Origin: Kocuria rosea subsp. polaris
GTDB lineage: Bacteria > Actinomycetota > Actinomycetes > Actinomycetales > Micrococcaceae
DNA: 64,000 nt
Reading direction: 5' to 3'
Assembly (NCBI GenBank): GCA_023896275.1
Contig: MLDA01000021.1
Location: 1-64,000 of the forward strand
The notes under the pieces are model-generated. The model saw only the letters and a program-made list of their open reading frames with translations, was not told where the DNA came from and made no database searches. A program made the translations under genes and the position numbers. Of this stretch, positions 63,656 through 64,000 are shown piece by piece; position 1 is the stretch's first letter, and each line of letters begins with the position of its first letter.

Positions 63656-64000
63656 CTACAGCCAGGCCGGCGCGTTCCCGGGTTCCCCGCCGTTCCACCC
63701 GTCGCCGGTGAAGCGCAGCGCCGCGAACGAGCGGGCCCGGCCGACCGCCCACGCCGTCAGCTCCGGCAGCGGCCCCGAGACCTCAGTCACGCCGGGCGCG
63801 GGACCGCTTGCGGAGGGGCCGAGCGCCAGGCCCCGGGCGTCGTCGTTCCGCGCCCACGATTCCTCGATGTCGGCCAGCAGGCGTCGCAGCACGTCCTCGG
63901 GCAGGTCGCCGAAGCCCGCCCCGCTGTTCAGGTCGATGGCGTGCAACCACAGCTCGCGGGCGCGCAGCCACACGGTCGCCCGCGCCGGGAGCAGGTCGTC
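63656..64000 (-). CDS. Mycothiol-dependent maleylpyruvate isomerase family protein, C-terminal part
   Basis: The frame runs off the right edge; 114 residues are visible, the C-terminal part. It resembles the maleylpyruvate-isomerase family (DinB-like helical bundle with mycothiol-linked chemistry): the RARELWLHAIDL segment with the conserved His, and the C-terminal sterol-carrier-like region. Function (isomerisation or another mycothiol reaction) cannot be fixed from the fragment. Confidence 0.75.
   Translation of the reverse strand, partial: DDLLPARATVWLRARELWLHAIDLNSGAGFGDLPEDVLRRLLADIEESWARNDDARGLALGPSASGPAPGVTEVSGPLPELTAWAVGRARSFAALRFTGDGWNGGEPGNAPAWL

Overview
The window is high-GC DNA from an actinobacterium, most likely a Micrococcales (Micrococcaceae-like) chromosome. 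This rests on Lsr2, a two-domain ClpC with actinobacterial context, the heterotetrameric sarcosine oxidase operon, many candidate leaderless genes with -10 boxes 6-8 nt before the start codon, very GC-rich hairpin terminators, and a 5S rRNA 3' end at base 1. The genus is inference. No phage, IS, CRISPR or tRNA was recognised.

Layout. 1-93: tail of an rRNA operon (5S 3' end and terminator). 129-9.6 kb: housekeeping block with a small repeat protein, M13 peptidase, an alpha/beta hydrolase divergent from lysS, lsr2, clpC, an argA-type acetyltransferase and an MT0933-like antitoxin. 9.6-25 kb: a GntR regulator divergent from a tightly coupled operon glyA-soxBDAG-sdaA-purU, followed by pyruvate carboxylase and, convergent to it, a BCCT (betaine/choline/carnitine type) transporter. 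Together these can take sarcosine to glycine, serine and pyruvate, PurU recycling the one-carbon carrier.

25-38.5 kb: two back-to-back amino-sugar regulons. The first (DeoR, class II ketose-bisphosphate aldolase, PfkB kinase, ROK kinase, SIS isomerase/deaminase, divergent from a sugar ABC importer without ATPase) looks like a non-PTS galactosamine/N-acetylgalactosamine-type route through tagatose phosphates. The second (sugar-porter MFS, BadF-type kinase, nagB, nagA, divergent from a GntR/UTRA regulator with a DasR-like operator) is an N-acetylglucosamine pathway; its NagA may serve both.

38.6-48 kb: membrane and envelope genes (PH-like membrane protein, sortase-anchored UshA-type nucleotidase, two DUF202 proteins, thioesterase, lipase-like hydrolase, Tat-type secreted protein, SelW-like protein), a candidate leaderless TetR gene with two tandem operators, and a Rieske ferredoxin plus ferredoxin-reductase pair without an oxygenase. 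48-54.4 kb: a polyol-type cluster (zinc dehydrogenase, two permeases, Tat lipoprotein binding protein, SDR) divergent from AraC. 54.4-64 kb: a small acidic protein, a PTH2-type peptidyl-tRNA hydrolase, a SurA_N lipoprotein, GltS-like transporter, the Leloir genes galK-galT divergent from DeoR-galE, a DUF2637 membrane protein and a truncated mycothiol-dependent enzyme at the right edge.

Most genes lie in tight operons with 1-8 bp overlaps (TGATG, ATGA, GTGA), which fixes many start codons. Functions are assigned from motifs and family resemblance read by eye; no database search was run.
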